Origin: CAITZA01 sp937915285
Lineage (GTDB): Bacteria > Desulfobacterota > Desulfomonilia > Desulfomonilales > Desulfomonilaceae
Length of the DNA stretch: 64,000 nucleotides
NCBI GenBank assembly: GCA_036821825.1
Contig: DAISIV010000002.1
Span: 62,001-126,000, forward strand
Direction of reading: 5' to 3'
The notes under the pieces were generated by a model. It was not told the DNA's origin and searched no databases. It saw only the letters and a list, made by a program, of their open reading frames with translations. The position numbers were made by a program, and so were the translations under genes. Below are positions 24,771 through 33,837 of the stretch, one piece after another; within the stretch, counting starts at the first letter, position 1; each line of letters begins with the position of its first letter.

Positions 24771-25748
24771 TTATTCGGATTTAGAAAAGACTTTTCTGTA
24801 GATTCCCACCAAACCCGATGGGGCAAACAGCACAACCAGCAAAAGTATACAACCCAGGACTATGGCCCAGGTTTCGATCAAAGCCTTGTGAGCCTGTTGA
24901 AGAATTATCTTCAGGAACATCAGGACCGCAGCTCCAATAGCCGGTCCAACCAATGAATACATCCCGCCAACCAGGCTGGCGAGAATAGGTTCAGCCGATT
25001 TACTCCAATGAAGAAATTCCGTCTGGGCGAACCTGTTGAGTTCAGCGAACAGACCACCAGAAAGACCGGCAAAAGCCCCGGCTATAATAAAATTAAGCCA
25101 TTGGTAGCTCCTGACATTTATGCCGATGAACTTCGAGCGCTCCATGTTCTCACGCACAGTTCGTATGGTAAGCCCGAAGGATGAGTTTACAATCATTCTC
25201 ATCAGCATGAAGCACATAACAAAAATCAGCAGGCATAACAGATAATAATTGGTAGGGGTGAGTATTTCGGGCCGCGGTATGCCGTGTATGCCGTCATCGC
25301 CACCGGTAAAAGTGTACCACTGGAACACTATCATGTACAAGAGCTGACCAAAGGCTAAAGTCAGAATGGAGAAATACAAACCAATCAGTCTCACACAGAA
25401 CCATCCAATGATGGTGGCCGCAATTGCCGCTACTAAAGGCGCAGCGGCTAAAGCCAGATAGAACGGAACACTGGCCTTTTTCATCAGCAAGGCCACAGTA
25501 TAGGCGCCTACTCCAAAAAATGCGGCGTGTCCAAAACTCACCATTCCGCCAAAACCCAGAATCAGGTTCAGGCTCATGGCAAAAAGACCCATGATAATCA
25601 TTTCCGTGGATACCCAAACCCAATATTCACCTATCTTGCCAAATTTCATCAGGACGAACGGCAAAGAAACCAGAAGGATAAGAACCAGCGCCGCTGCAAT
25701 CCAGTTCATTTTGTTCGAGGATGTTTGTTCGAGATGTTGATCAGGCAT
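24771..25748 (-). CDS. livM: LIV-type ABC transporter permease LivM
   Basis: A 325-residue membrane protein with about ten hydrophobic segments. The LivM/LivH motif GFGGMVSFGHAAFFGVGAY is near residue 65, and RTVRENMERSKFIGINVRSYQ is the cytoplasmic coupling segment. An N-terminal 14-residue cytoplasmic tail precedes the first helix. A GGTGGAG before the ATG serves as ribosome-binding site. It follows livH by nine bases and pairs with it in the permease. Confidence 0.95.
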   Translation of the reverse strand: MPDQHLEQTSSNKMNWIAAALVLILLVSLPFVLMKFGKIGEYWVWVSTEMIIMGLFAMSLNLILGFGGMVSFGHAAFFGVGAYTVALLMKKASVPFYLALAAAPLVAAIAATIIGWFCVRLIGLYFSILTLAFGQLLYMIVFQWYTFTGGDDGIHGIPRPEILTPTNYYLLCLLIFVMCFMLMRMIVNSSFGLTIRTVRENMERSKFIGINVRSYQWLNFIIAGAFAGLSGGLFAELNRFAQTEFLHWSKSAEPILASLVGGMYSLVGPAIGAAVLMFLKIILQQAHKALIETWAIVLGCILLLVVLFAPSGLVGIYRKVFSKSE

Positions 25749-25757
25749 GCTCCACCG

Positions 25758-26642
25758 TTATCGCTCTGGTTTTCCAAAAAGACCCCAAGGTCTAATTATT
25801 AAAACGGCCGCCATTACCAGATAAGGGAATACAAGCGCCCAACGCCCAAACGGCAACTGAAAGAAGGTAATCCCTACTCCTATAATCAGAGACCCTAAAA
25901 GAGCGCCACCGACACTGCCGAGTCCTCCAATTACCACCACGGCAAAGCTCTCAATGATTTTTTCCATTCCTATGCCAAGATCCACACTGGCCAAGGCCGC
26001 CACCAACACACCTCCAAGTCCTGCCAGCCAGCAACCGAGCATGAATGTCGCCGTCATCACCCTGGAAACATTTACTCCAAGAGCGCCAAGGGTATCCGGA
26101 AAAGAAACCGCAGCCCTTATGATGTTTCCGGTCCTGGTTTTGTAAAGCAGCAGCCAAAGACCTAAAGCAATGACCGGTCCAATAACTAATATGAACACAT
26201 TATAAGTCGGCAGGGCCAGTCCCATTATGTCCACAGAACCCGCGAGTAAGTCTGGACGAGCTACATTCCGAGGATCGCCACCCCATATGACTCTAACAAC
26301 ATCATCAAGAATCAGGACCAGCGAGTATGTAAGAAGTAATTGAAGGAGATGCTCTTCCCTGTAGACGCGTCTGAACAAAGTCACCTCTACGACAAATCCA
26401 AGAATGGCTACTGCAGGTGGGACCGCCACCAGCAATGCCAGGAAACTCAACATAGACCCGTCTGTCAGGGTGGCGCTCAAGGAATAAGCCAAATATGCCC
26501 CAATCATGTAAAGGGAACCGTGGGCAAAGTTGATGACCCGCAGGACACCAAAAACCAGACTCAGACCAGATGCTATGATGAACAACAACATCCCCTGACT
26601 CAGCCCATTGAGAAGCATAAACACGAAGTATTCAAAGGTCAT
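25758..26642 (-). CDS. livH: LIV-type ABC transporter permease LivH
   Basis: A 294-residue membrane protein with the LivH motif GVLRVINFAHGSLYMIGAYLA near residues 30-50 and the later GLGGVLVAALASVDLG and VVIGGLGSVGGALLGSL blocks. The ATG at 26642 has GGGAA five bases upstream; a longer frame to 26684 adds 14 residues and would run into a hairpin. It is 73 bases from the binding-protein gene, with a strong hairpin in that gap. Confidence 0.94.
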   Translation of the reverse strand: MTFEYFVFMLLNGLSQGMLLFIIASGLSLVFGVLRVINFAHGSLYMIGAYLAYSLSATLTDGSMLSFLALLVAVPPAVAILGFVVEVTLFRRVYREEHLLQLLLTYSLVLILDDVVRVIWGGDPRNVARPDLLAGSVDIMGLALPTYNVFILVIGPVIALGLWLLLYKTRTGNIIRAAVSFPDTLGALGVNVSRVMTATFMLGCWLAGLGGVLVAALASVDLGIGMEKIIESFAVVVIGGLGSVGGALLGSLIIGVGITFFQLPFGRWALVFPYLVMAAVLIIRPWGLFGKPER

Positions 26643-26676
26643 GATATTTCCCGAATGATAGTCGACATATAGGAAA

Positions 26677-26702
26677 CGCCTCACATCCTGAAATGTGAGG
26701 CG
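26677..26702 (-). terminator. Hairpin between the binding-protein and permease genes
   Basis: CGCCTCACAT (26677-26686) and ATGTGAGGCG (26693-26702) are perfect 10-base arms with a six-base loop. On the minus strand it is followed by TTTCCT, a weak T-run. Such hairpins after the binding-protein gene commonly protect that mRNA or partly stop transcription, giving more binding protein than permease. Partial termination is inferred. Confidence 0.65.
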
Positions 26703-26715
26703 CCTAGCGTTAGCG

Positions 26716-27948
26716 CTATTTTGATTTTGACCTTAATTTCTGGATCTCCTCGACTGACAACCATACCTTTTCTGCGGGTATCTCTTCGACCTGACCCATG
26801 ATGAGGAAATCCTTATAGTTGGGATCCTTTACCGTTGTTCCTACATATAGGCCCACATTCGCCATGTGGTCCTCTGCGCGGATATACCTGTCACCCCTTA
26901 GTGAGGGGAAATGCATTCCCTCGATTGTCTTGACAAGCTGGTCGGAATCAATGGTGTTCGCCTTCTTAATGGCCGTCACAAGAACTACCATACCATCATA
27001 AGCCATGCATGCCCAGTCGGAAGGATACTCCTTGTACTTGTCCAAGTACTTCTTGACGAACTCTTTCATTGTAGGGGTATCAATGGCGTAAAACGGGCAT
27101 CTGGTATAACCAAGCATACCCTCGGGCATGTCAGCCCCGGTCGTTCTAAGCAGATCCAGATCATACATGGATGTCAAAGTCGCCTTTTTGAAAAGGCCAT
27201 AAGGTTTTGCCTGTTTAATGAGACTGCTGAGCTGTCCACCCCAGAAATTGCTGTAAACTATCTCCGGGTTTTTTGCCATCAGGGTAGGTATGTACGGGGA
27301 ATAGTTGGTTTCCCCCAGTTTTACCCATACAGCCTCTAGCATTTGAACATCAGGTTTTAGCTTGGTCAAATCCGTCTTGAAACTCTCATACTGAGAGTGT
27401 CCATAAGCGTAATCCGGTCCAATAAAGGCGTAATTCTTGTAGGGCTTTTTTGATAGGGCCAGCGCTATGCCTCGTCCCTCTATCCCCGTGTTGGGAACCA
27501 CCTGAAACATATATGGCTGAAAGTCGGTGGTGGTAAGGGCTTCCCCATTGGACGTGTGAAAATAAACAATCTTCTTGAATTCATGTGCGACTTTGGTTAT
27601 TGCCAGAGCCACAGCGCTACTAGTGCCGCCGATGAGAAAATCACACTTCTCGCTAAGCACAAGCTCGCGGGCCATGGTTGCTCCAATGTCAGGCTTGAGC
27701 TGCGCGTCGCGAACAAACAATTCCATTTTCCGGCCAAGGATTCCACCCGATGAGTTCAGTTCTTCAATGAAAAGGTCTATTGCGGCCTTCTGACCCTTGT
27801 AGAAAGTGGCCCCCACGCCCGAAATGTCCGCAACAAAGCCTATTTTGATTGTCTCCTGAGCGGTTGAAACCGATGCACCTGAAATCAACCCCAGCGTCAG
27901 GATGAGCAACAACAGGCGCAATGCCGTCTTTGACAAACCGACTTTCAT
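26716..27948 (-). CDS. Periplasmic binding protein of the LIV-type ABC transporter
   Basis: A 410-residue protein. Residues 1-30 are a Sec signal peptide ending VSTAQE. The mature protein is a type I periplasmic binding fold: IKIGFVADISGVGATFYKGQ, GRKMELFVRDAQLKPDIG, CDFLIGGTSSAVALAITK, YAFIGPDYAYGHSQYESFK and WACMAYDGMVVLVTAIKKA. The substrate is not deducible. GGAGGA before the ATG at 27948 decides the start over a frame to 28014. It heads the livHMGF genes and lies in a lactate-oxidation block, so an organic acid ligand is possible besides branched-chain amino acids. Confidence 0.92.
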   Translation of the reverse strand: MKVGLSKTALRLLLLILTLGLISGASVSTAQETIKIGFVADISGVGATFYKGQKAAIDLFIEELNSSGGILGRKMELFVRDAQLKPDIGATMARELVLSEKCDFLIGGTSSAVALAITKVAHEFKKIVYFHTSNGEALTTTDFQPYMFQVVPNTGIEGRGIALALSKKPYKNYAFIGPDYAYGHSQYESFKTDLTKLKPDVQMLEAVWVKLGETNYSPYIPTLMAKNPEIVYSNFWGGQLSSLIKQAKPYGLFKKATLTSMYDLDLLRTTGADMPEGMLGYTRCPFYAIDTPTMKEFVKKYLDKYKEYPSDWACMAYDGMVVLVTAIKKANTIDSDQLVKTIEGMHFPSLRGDRYIRAEDHMANVGLYVGTTVKDPNYKDFLIMGQVEEIPAEKVWLSVEEIQKLRSKSK

Positions 27949-28387
27949 CTCTTCCTCCTGATTTTTCTCTTTCAGACAAGAAACTAGATAGATCCAATTG
28001 CCGCGAAACGACAAAAAAATCCCTGATAAAACAAACTGGGAGTCGCCAATAAATCAGTTCTGAATGAAGATCAAAATCATGCCCCGAGTTCTACCCGGAC
28101 ATGGAGCAAAATCACGTAATGGCCAAGAAGATTCCGCCTGTCACTGTTTCAGAAGGCCCCATAGGTGATGTCAGTTGTTCAGAAAATGTGTCCATAAATC
28201 TCAGGACTTGATGATCAAAAAGCGGCCAACGCAAATCTGATAAGGTGTTTAAAGAAAGATAAATCAACTTGGACAGTAATTCAAGATCAAAAAGGAACTG
28301 TATGGCAGGAATAAAGACTCGCGCAAAGGGCCGGGGGATCAAGAAACCCGGAGTCAAAACTGAAATCCGGGTTTCCTGGGATGGTTT
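27949..28387. other. Gap between binding-protein gene and lactate permease
   Basis: About 439 bases without a convincing gene. It must hold the promoter for the liv genes (minus strand) and the end of the permease transcript. The hairpin at 28343-28375 lies 13 bases after the permease stop. Confidence 0.4.
28343..28375 (-). terminator. Hairpin after the lactate permease gene
   Basis: GAAACCCGG (28343-28351) and CCGGGTTTC (28367-28375) form a nine-pair stem with a 15-base loop just beyond the permease stop. The downstream side on the minus strand reads TTGATCCCCC, so a T-run is missing. It is a probable transcript end. Confidence 0.5.
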
Positions 28388-30028
28388 CTATCTGACAACC
28401 ATGTAAGTGAAAGGCGGAACGTAAGCCTGCAGGAAAACAAGTACCCCAACAAGTGCCGCCAGAGCTATGCTGTGGAAAAAGACATAACGAAGAATGTCTC
28501 CTTCGTGGCCATACCACTGCGTGGCAGTAGAGGCGACGACGATACTCTGAGCGTCTATCATCTTGCCCATGACTCCACCGGTACTGTTGGCAGTGGCCAT
28601 GAGTTCCGGGCTGATGCCTATCTGCTCTGCAGTAATCCTTTGCAGACTACCAAAAAGAACGTTGGAGGAAGTGTCAGACCCTGTCAGGGCAACACCAAGC
28701 CATCCCAGCATCGTTCCAAAGAAAGGATAGAACATCCCTGTCATGGCGAATGTCAATCCGAGTGTAGCGTCCACTCCTGAATACCTGGTGACGAAGCCCA
28801 GTGACAACATGGCCGCTATGGTCAAAATCGAATAACGGACGGTGTAAAGTGTCTGTCCGTAAACCCTGACCAGCCCTTTGAACCCGTAACCCATGAACAG
28901 TCCGGAAATAACGGAGGCCAGAAGGATTCCCGTTCCAGTGGCTGAGAGCAGGTTGAAGTTGTAGACTGCAGCTTCTGGATGAGCTTTAACGACAACCGGT
29001 GGAACACGCTCTATCAGGTTGTGTAATCCGGGGATGGGGTATTTGTAGATGAACAAACTATCCATATACTTTTTAAATTCAGGCAGACCCCAGATGAATA
29101 CGAGCACGCTGAGGATGATCCAGGGGGTCCAAGCCTTGATCACTTGTCCCGTCGTGTAGTCGTGCGAGCCGCGAGCATCAGTGCCTCCTCCGGTTCCATT
29201 AGCTCCCCAGATCTCTTTAGGATGCCAAACCAGCAGAAAAATGGTTACGGCTCCCAATGAGGTCAAAGATGCTACGATATCAACCAGCCAAGGGCCGTGA
29301 AAGTTTGATACCAGGAACTGTGGAACAGCGAAGAATACACCGGCCACCAAAATCGCAGGCCATACCCCGAGCATCCCCCTGAAGCCGGCATAGGCCCAAA
29401 CCAGCCAGAATGGAACAAGAACGGAGAAAAATGGCAACTGCCGACCCGCCATGGCGCTTAGCTTGAGAACGTCAAGACCGGAAACCGCCGCTAATGTGAT
29501 GATAGGAATACCTAATGCCCCAAAAGCCACAGGAGCCGTGTTGGCAATGAGTGATAGTCCCGAAGCCTGCAACGGGCCAAACCCCAAACCTATCAAAATC
29601 GCAGAAGTAACGGCGACCGGGGTCCCAAAACCGGCGGCGCCCTCAAAAAATGCGCCGAACGCGAAAGCAATAAGAACTAATTGTAGACGCCTGTCCTGAG
29701 TGATAGTCGTCAAACTGTCCTGAAGCACCTGAAACTGTCCCTTTTCGACGGTTAGTCGATACATGTAAATAACATGCACGACAATCCATCCGATAGGCAG
29801 TATTCCGAAAGCGGCCCCGTAAAGCGCAGTGGCTCCAGCCATTTGGGTCGGCATTCCAAACACTACTACCGCAATGGCCAAAGCGCTCAGCAAGCCAAGT
29901 ATCGCAGCCCAGTGCGCCTTCATGTGAAGAAACGCTAGTGTTCCCAGAAGCACGACGATCGGTATTGCTGCGAACACAGTAGACAGCGCCATGTTGTTTA
30001 GTGGGTTGTAAACCTGTTGCCAGGCCAT
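28388..30028 (-). CDS. lctP: L-lactate permease (LctP family)
   Basis: A 546-residue membrane protein with more than ten hydrophobic segments. Family markers are FGAFFEGAAGFGTPVAVTSA near residue 130, ANTAPVAFGALGIPI, GWLGVALTGSDTSSNVLFG and the C-terminal ANSTGGVMGKMIDAQSIVVA. LctP proteins import lactate, and glycolate, by proton symport across the cytoplasmic membrane. It lies downstream of glcD and glcF on the same strand, after a 170-base gap holding a seven-pair hairpin (30062-30085). The neighbours make lactate the likely substrate. Confidence 0.95.
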   Translation of the reverse strand: MAWQQVYNPLNNMALSTVFAAIPIVVLLGTLAFLHMKAHWAAILGLLSALAIAVVVFGMPTQMAGATALYGAAFGILPIGWIVVHVIYMYRLTVEKGQFQVLQDSLTTITQDRRLQLVLIAFAFGAFFEGAAGFGTPVAVTSAILIGLGFGPLQASGLSLIANTAPVAFGALGIPIITLAAVSGLDVLKLSAMAGRQLPFFSVLVPFWLVWAYAGFRGMLGVWPAILVAGVFFAVPQFLVSNFHGPWLVDIVASLTSLGAVTIFLLVWHPKEIWGANGTGGGTDARGSHDYTTGQVIKAWTPWIILSVLVFIWGLPEFKKYMDSLFIYKYPIPGLHNLIERVPPVVVKAHPEAAVYNFNLLSATGTGILLASVISGLFMGYGFKGLVRVYGQTLYTVRYSILTIAAMLSLGFVTRYSGVDATLGLTFAMTGMFYPFFGTMLGWLGVALTGSDTSSNVLFGSLQRITAEQIGISPELMATANSTGGVMGKMIDAQSIVVASTATQWYGHEGDILRYVFFHSIALAALVGVLVFLQAYVPPFTYMVVR

Positions 30029-30061
30029 CTCTATACCTCCTCAGTCAAGCTGAAAAATATA

Positions 30062-30085
30062 ACGGCGGCGTGAGAAATCCGCCGT
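30062..30085. repeat. Hairpin between glcF and lctP
   Basis: ACGGCGG (30062-30068) and CCGCCGT (30079-30085) with a ten-base loop. No T-run. It may modulate read-through from glcDF into the permease gene. Confidence 0.4.
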
Positions 30086-30198
30086 AGAAATACCGATCTG
30101 AAACAACTTCTTCAATGGCTTGGCTCGACTGGCCAGGAGCGTGCAAATCACACGGGCGCAAACCCCGAAGCTCACCTGGCTAGCCTTGCCGGCTATCT

Positions 30199-31521
30199 CT
30201 ATTTCTTCTGATCAGCCGAGTTCAATGATCTGTTAACGAGCTGGGATATGTGGATGACATCCCAGGATTTTCCCCACTGACGGGTTCCGTACATCAACTG
30301 CATCAGGCATCCCGGATTGGAACTGACAATTGTTTCAGCTCCAGTCTTATCTATTGAATCAATTTTGGCGCCCAGTATCTTCATGGAGCGCTCGCGGTGA
30401 GTAATATTGTAAATACCCGCCGAACCGCAGCATTGGCCCTCATCCGGCAACTCCCTGTAGTCCAGGCCAGGTATCCTCTTCAAGAGGTTCCTCTGGGGAG
30501 CAGTCAGTTTCTGGGAATGCCTGAGGTGACATGGATCATGAAACGACACCTTCCTTGAGATTGGTCCAAATGGCAACGAATTGTCAATAGCTCTGTCCAG
30601 GAATTCTGATATATCCCTGACCCTGGAAGAAAAATCCTTTGCCTTTTCAGAAATACTACTGTCTTTGCTGAAAATCTCCCTGTAAGCCTTCAGTTCAGAT
30701 CCACAGGCTGCGCAATCGGTAACAATGGCGTCTACTCGCTTGTCGCCGAACAATCCAATCGTGTTCCTGGCCATTTCCCTGTAAACCGTGCGTTCACCCT
30801 CGGCTATGTTAGGAGTGCCACAACATTGGACTTCTTTTGGAATGATGACCCTGTATCCAGCCCTGGAAATGTTGTCGATGGACGCGCGGCTTACATCGGC
30901 GAATATCAGGTTCATCGCGCAACCCAGGAAGAAGCCTACGCGTCCCTTCTCAGGCCCTTTGGCTGGAATCTCTTCTGGAAGCTCTTCGGACAGAGGTCTT
31001 GGGGGAAGGGGAGGTAATAAAGCCTCCATCAGTTTCAGATCCTCAGATATGAGTTTGAGAATGTCATATTTGCGTATGAGGGCTTGCAGACCGAGTTTCT
31101 GGTAAAGTTTCAGCGGAATCATGAATTTGGCCAGTCTCGGCTGACTGAGTATCGCATAATTAAGCATGAACTTCTTAAGAGCAGGCTGAGGCCTGTTTTC
31201 TTCAATTCTGTGGCGTGCCTCCAAAACAAGCTCGCCGGCCTTTACCCCTGCGGGGCAAACAGTCTGGCAGTTCTGGCAGTTCAAACAATCGTAAATGTGT
31301 TCAATAAATTCTTCGTCAGCAGGAATTTTGCCGTCAATTACAGCCTTTATCATTGCTACTCTGCCACGAGGAGTCTCTGTCTCCACCCCGTCGGTCCTGT
31401 AAGTCGGGCAGGCGTTAATGCACAAACCACATCGCATACACTGAAGGACATCGCCATAATCATGGATGTCTAGGGTGGCGAATGACTTTGAGATTTTTTC
31501 CGGATCTAATTTGTGAGACAT
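30199..31521 (-). CDS. GlcF-type iron-sulfur subunit of D-lactate/glycolate oxidase
   Basis: A 440-residue protein. Two [4Fe-4S] ferredoxin motifs lie near residues 28-85: CMRCGLCINACPTY and CLNCQNCQTVCPAG. Two CCG domains follow: EVQCCGTPNIAEGE, then DEGQCCGSAGIYNITH. It accepts electrons from the FAD subunit encoded just upstream (glcD stop five bases away) and passes them to the quinone pool or another carrier. In sulfate reducers this pair usually acts as D-lactate dehydrogenase. Confidence 0.93.
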   Translation of the reverse strand: MSHKLDPEKISKSFATLDIHDYGDVLQCMRCGLCINACPTYRTDGVETETPRGRVAMIKAVIDGKIPADEEFIEHIYDCLNCQNCQTVCPAGVKAGELVLEARHRIEENRPQPALKKFMLNYAILSQPRLAKFMIPLKLYQKLGLQALIRKYDILKLISEDLKLMEALLPPLPPRPLSEELPEEIPAKGPEKGRVGFFLGCAMNLIFADVSRASIDNISRAGYRVIIPKEVQCCGTPNIAEGERTVYREMARNTIGLFGDKRVDAIVTDCAACGSELKAYREIFSKDSSISEKAKDFSSRVRDISEFLDRAIDNSLPFGPISRKVSFHDPCHLRHSQKLTAPQRNLLKRIPGLDYRELPDEGQCCGSAGIYNITHRERSMKILGAKIDSIDKTGAETIVSSNPGCLMQLMYGTRQWGKSWDVIHISQLVNRSLNSADQKK

Positions 31522-31525
31522 GATT

Positions 31526-32914
31526 TCATCTCTCCTCCCGCGGAAAGATCTTTCCAGGATTCAGGCGATGATCCGGGTCAAATGTCGCCTTGATTTTTTT
31601 CATAACCTCTATGGCCTTAGGGCCTACCATAGCGGGAAGATACTTGCTCTTGGCGTATCCGGTTCCGTGTTCTCCCGATATTGTGCCACCCAGACTGATG
31701 GCCTTGTCAAAAATGACCTGATAAGCCTCATGCACACGATGGATTTCATCCTGGTCGCGCTCGTCAGTCAGGCACGTCGGATGCATGTTGCCGTCACCGG
31801 CATGACCGAAAGTGCCTATCCTTATATTGTACTTTGAGGCCATTTCCTTAATGCAGGACATGATTTCAGGAATGGCTGGCCTAGGCACGGTGATGTCCTC
31901 TAGTATTGTGGTAGGTTTAGATCTGGCAAGAGCTGAAAGGGCCATCCTTCGTGCAGTGAACAACTCCTCGGCCTCCTGCAGGCTTTTGGCCGTCCTCAAC
32001 GTACGTGCGTGGTTTTCCCGGCAGGCTGACTCTATGACCGCAGCGTCTTCTTCCACAACTGCAGGGTGACCGTCCGTCTCGATAAGTAAAAGGGCGTCAA
32101 CATCCCGGGGAAGCCCTATCCCGGCGTAGTCTTCCACACAGTTGATTGTAACGTTGTCCATGAGTTCGAGAGTCGATGGGATGACTTTTCTCGATATAAT
32201 GGCAGAAACTGTCCGGCACGCATCAATCACGTCGTCATAAAGAGCAAGAAAAGTTTTCTTGGTTTTGGGCTTGGGCACGAGTTTAAGGACTATTTTGGAA
32301 AAGATACCAATCGTGCCCTCGGTTCCTACCAAAAACTTTGTAACATTATAGCCCGCTACATCCTTGACACACTTGGTTCCATAACGGACCTTGGATCCAT
32401 CAATAAAATACGTGTCAAGGCTAAGCACGTAGTCACCAGTGATGCCATACTTCAGTCCGCGCAAACCACCGGCATTTTCAGCAACATTCCCGCCAATCGT
32501 GGACACCTTCATGCTGCCAGGATCAGGCGGATAAAAAAGATCCAGAGCCTCAACTGCATTGTGAACCGCAGTTGTAATTACCCCCGGTTCCACCGTGATC
32601 GACAAGTCATCAGCGTCTAACTCCAGAATCCTGTTCATGGCGGTAGTCAACAGGACTATCCCCCCGTCTACAGGAATAGACCCCCCACTAAGTCCGGTCC
32701 CGGAACCTCTGGTTGTTACCGGAAGACCTTCCGATGCCGCAAATTCAAGAGTTTTTTGTATGTCTTCCTCGTTGTGAGCTTTAACAACAGCATCTGGTTT
32801 GAAGCTGACTAGCGGAGTCGCGTCGTAAGAATAACAGTAGAGTTCGGTCCCTGAGGACAGGACCTTACTCTTTCCCAAGGATTCCTGAAGCTTGGATATG
32901 ATCAAATTGTTCAT
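31526..32914 (-). CDS. FAD-binding D-lactate/glycolate oxidase subunit GlcD
   Basis: A 462-residue flavoprotein. The PCMH-type FAD domain is marked by VTTRGSGTGLSGGSIPVDGG near residues 60-80 and YPPDPGSMKVSTIGGNVAENAGG; the C-terminal oxidase domain has GTFGHAGDGNMHPTCL and GGTISGEHGTGYAKSKYL. It oxidises a 2-hydroxy acid such as D-lactate with FAD. It is the first gene of the glcD-glcF run and is divergent from the FadR-type regulator. The ATG at 32914 has GAGG nine bases upstream. Length is typical. Confidence 0.94.
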   Translation of the reverse strand: MNNLIISKLQESLGKSKVLSSGTELYCYSYDATPLVSFKPDAVVKAHNEEDIQKTLEFAASEGLPVTTRGSGTGLSGGSIPVDGGIVLLTTAMNRILELDADDLSITVEPGVITTAVHNAVEALDLFYPPDPGSMKVSTIGGNVAENAGGLRGLKYGITGDYVLSLDTYFIDGSKVRYGTKCVKDVAGYNVTKFLVGTEGTIGIFSKIVLKLVPKPKTKKTFLALYDDVIDACRTVSAIISRKVIPSTLELMDNVTINCVEDYAGIGLPRDVDALLLIETDGHPAVVEEDAAVIESACRENHARTLRTAKSLQEAEELFTARRMALSALARSKPTTILEDITVPRPAIPEIMSCIKEMASKYNIRIGTFGHAGDGNMHPTCLTDERDQDEIHRVHEAYQVIFDKAISLGGTISGEHGTGYAKSKYLPAMVGPKAIEVMKKIKATFDPDHRLNPGKIFPREER

Positions 32915-32948
32915 GTTGAAACGCCTCTACAGGAAGAAAGCTAAGCAT

Positions 32949-32976
32949 ATACTAATAATGTTTCTCAACATGTCAA
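32949..32976 (-). promoter_or_regulatory. Promoter of glcD
   Basis: On the minus strand TTGACA (32976-32971), a 16-base spacer and TAGTAT (32954-32949) form a strong sigma-70 promoter, 35 bases before the glcD ATG. The -35 element lies inside one copy of the CAACATGTC repeat, as expected for repression. Confidence 0.65.
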
Positions 32977-33003
32977 GATAAAAAACAACATGTCTTACAA
33001 CAT
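32966..33003. promoter_or_regulatory. Repeated operator-like elements between glcD and its regulator
   Basis: CAACATGTC occurs at 32966-32974 and again at 32986-32994, exactly 20 bases apart, with a partial CAACAT copy at 32998-33003. Between the last two is TGT-N3-ACA (32991-32999), which fits the GT-N3-AC core of FadR-subfamily operators. They overlap the glcD -35 element and lie just upstream of the regulator promoter. Confidence 0.6.
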
Positions 33004-33018
33004 AACATATAGTTTTAC

Positions 33019-33047
33019 TTGACACCATTACATTCTGTAGGTAGTAT
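33019..33047 (+). promoter_or_regulatory. Promoter of the FadR/LldR-type regulator
   Basis: TTGACA (33019-33024), a 17-base spacer and TAGTAT (33042-33047) make a near-ideal promoter. The predicted start of transcription (about 33054) is next to the ATG at 33055, so the mRNA may be leaderless. Confidence 0.65.
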
Positions 33048-33054
33048 TCACGCT

Positions 33055-33810
33055 ATGAGCCTCAAACCGTCCATAGAAAATGCCGATCAGTCCATATTTA
33101 AGAAAATACGGTCTGAAAGACTCTCGGAGAAGGTTGCTACTCAACTTAAGAAGGCAATATCACAGGGTGTTTTTCGTGTGGGAGAAAAACTGCCTTCCCA
33201 GCCAGAACTTGCTGAAATGATGGGAGTGAGCCGGCCTTCAATAAGGGAGGCGATTCAGATACTCGAACTTCAGGGCATGCTCGAGTCAATCAAGGGCGGT
33301 GGAACTACTGTCAGGAACGTTGCTGAGCAGTCCATAAAAAATCCTATCGAAATTTTTCTGGATGAAGACAAGCGTAGCATAATCGATCTCACCGAAGTGC
33401 GCGCCCTGATGGAAGTATGGGCGGCACGCAAGGCTGCGATCACCAGGTCCGACCAAGAGGCGGATCAAATGCTCAAATATCTGCTGGAGATGGAACAGGA
33501 TTTCAAGGCTTATGAAATAAGGCCGGAGATTGATGTTAAATTTCACATGGAAATAGCATCCGCAACGCACAACGTGATATTCGCGCATCTTATCGACAGT
33601 GTTTTTCAACTTATCACAAGGGCCATAGAGCTGGCCCGCGAGAAAGTGTTCCTGGATCGCGACGATCAAAGACTGATACTGCAGCATCACCGGAGTGTGT
33701 ATGAAGCCATAAGGGACAGGGACCCGGATCGCGCTGAAGCCGCAATGCGCAGCCATTTGAATTTCGTAATAAATGAATTCACAACACGCCTGGTCGACTC
33801 AGACAATTAG
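33055..33810 (+). CDS. FadR-subfamily GntR regulator (LldR-like)
   Basis: A 251-residue protein. Residues 20-85 are the GntR winged helix: LKKAISQGVFRVGEKLPSQ, LAEMMGVSRPSIREAIQIL and LESIKGGGTTVRN. The C-terminal FCD domain has EVRALMEVWAARKAAIT, DVKFHMEIASATHNVIFAHL and LQHHRSVYEAIRDRDPDRAE, with the conserved D and H metal or ligand residues. LldR, GlcC and PdhR relatives sense lactate, glycolate or pyruvate. Divergence from glcD makes it the probable lactate-responsive repressor of that block. The longer frame from 33019 starts in the -35 box and is rejected. Confidence 0.9.
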   Translation: MSLKPSIENADQSIFKKIRSERLSEKVATQLKKAISQGVFRVGEKLPSQPELAEMMGVSRPSIREAIQILELQGMLESIKGGGTTVRNVAEQSIKNPIEIFLDEDKRSIIDLTEVRALMEVWAARKAAITRSDQEADQMLKYLLEMEQDFKAYEIRPEIDVKFHMEIASATHNVIFAHLIDSVFQLITRAIELAREKVFLDRDDQRLILQHHRSVYEAIRDRDPDRAEAAMRSHLNFVINEFTTRLVDSDN

Positions 33811-33837
33811 ATATCCATCCAACATTAACTCTCAAGA

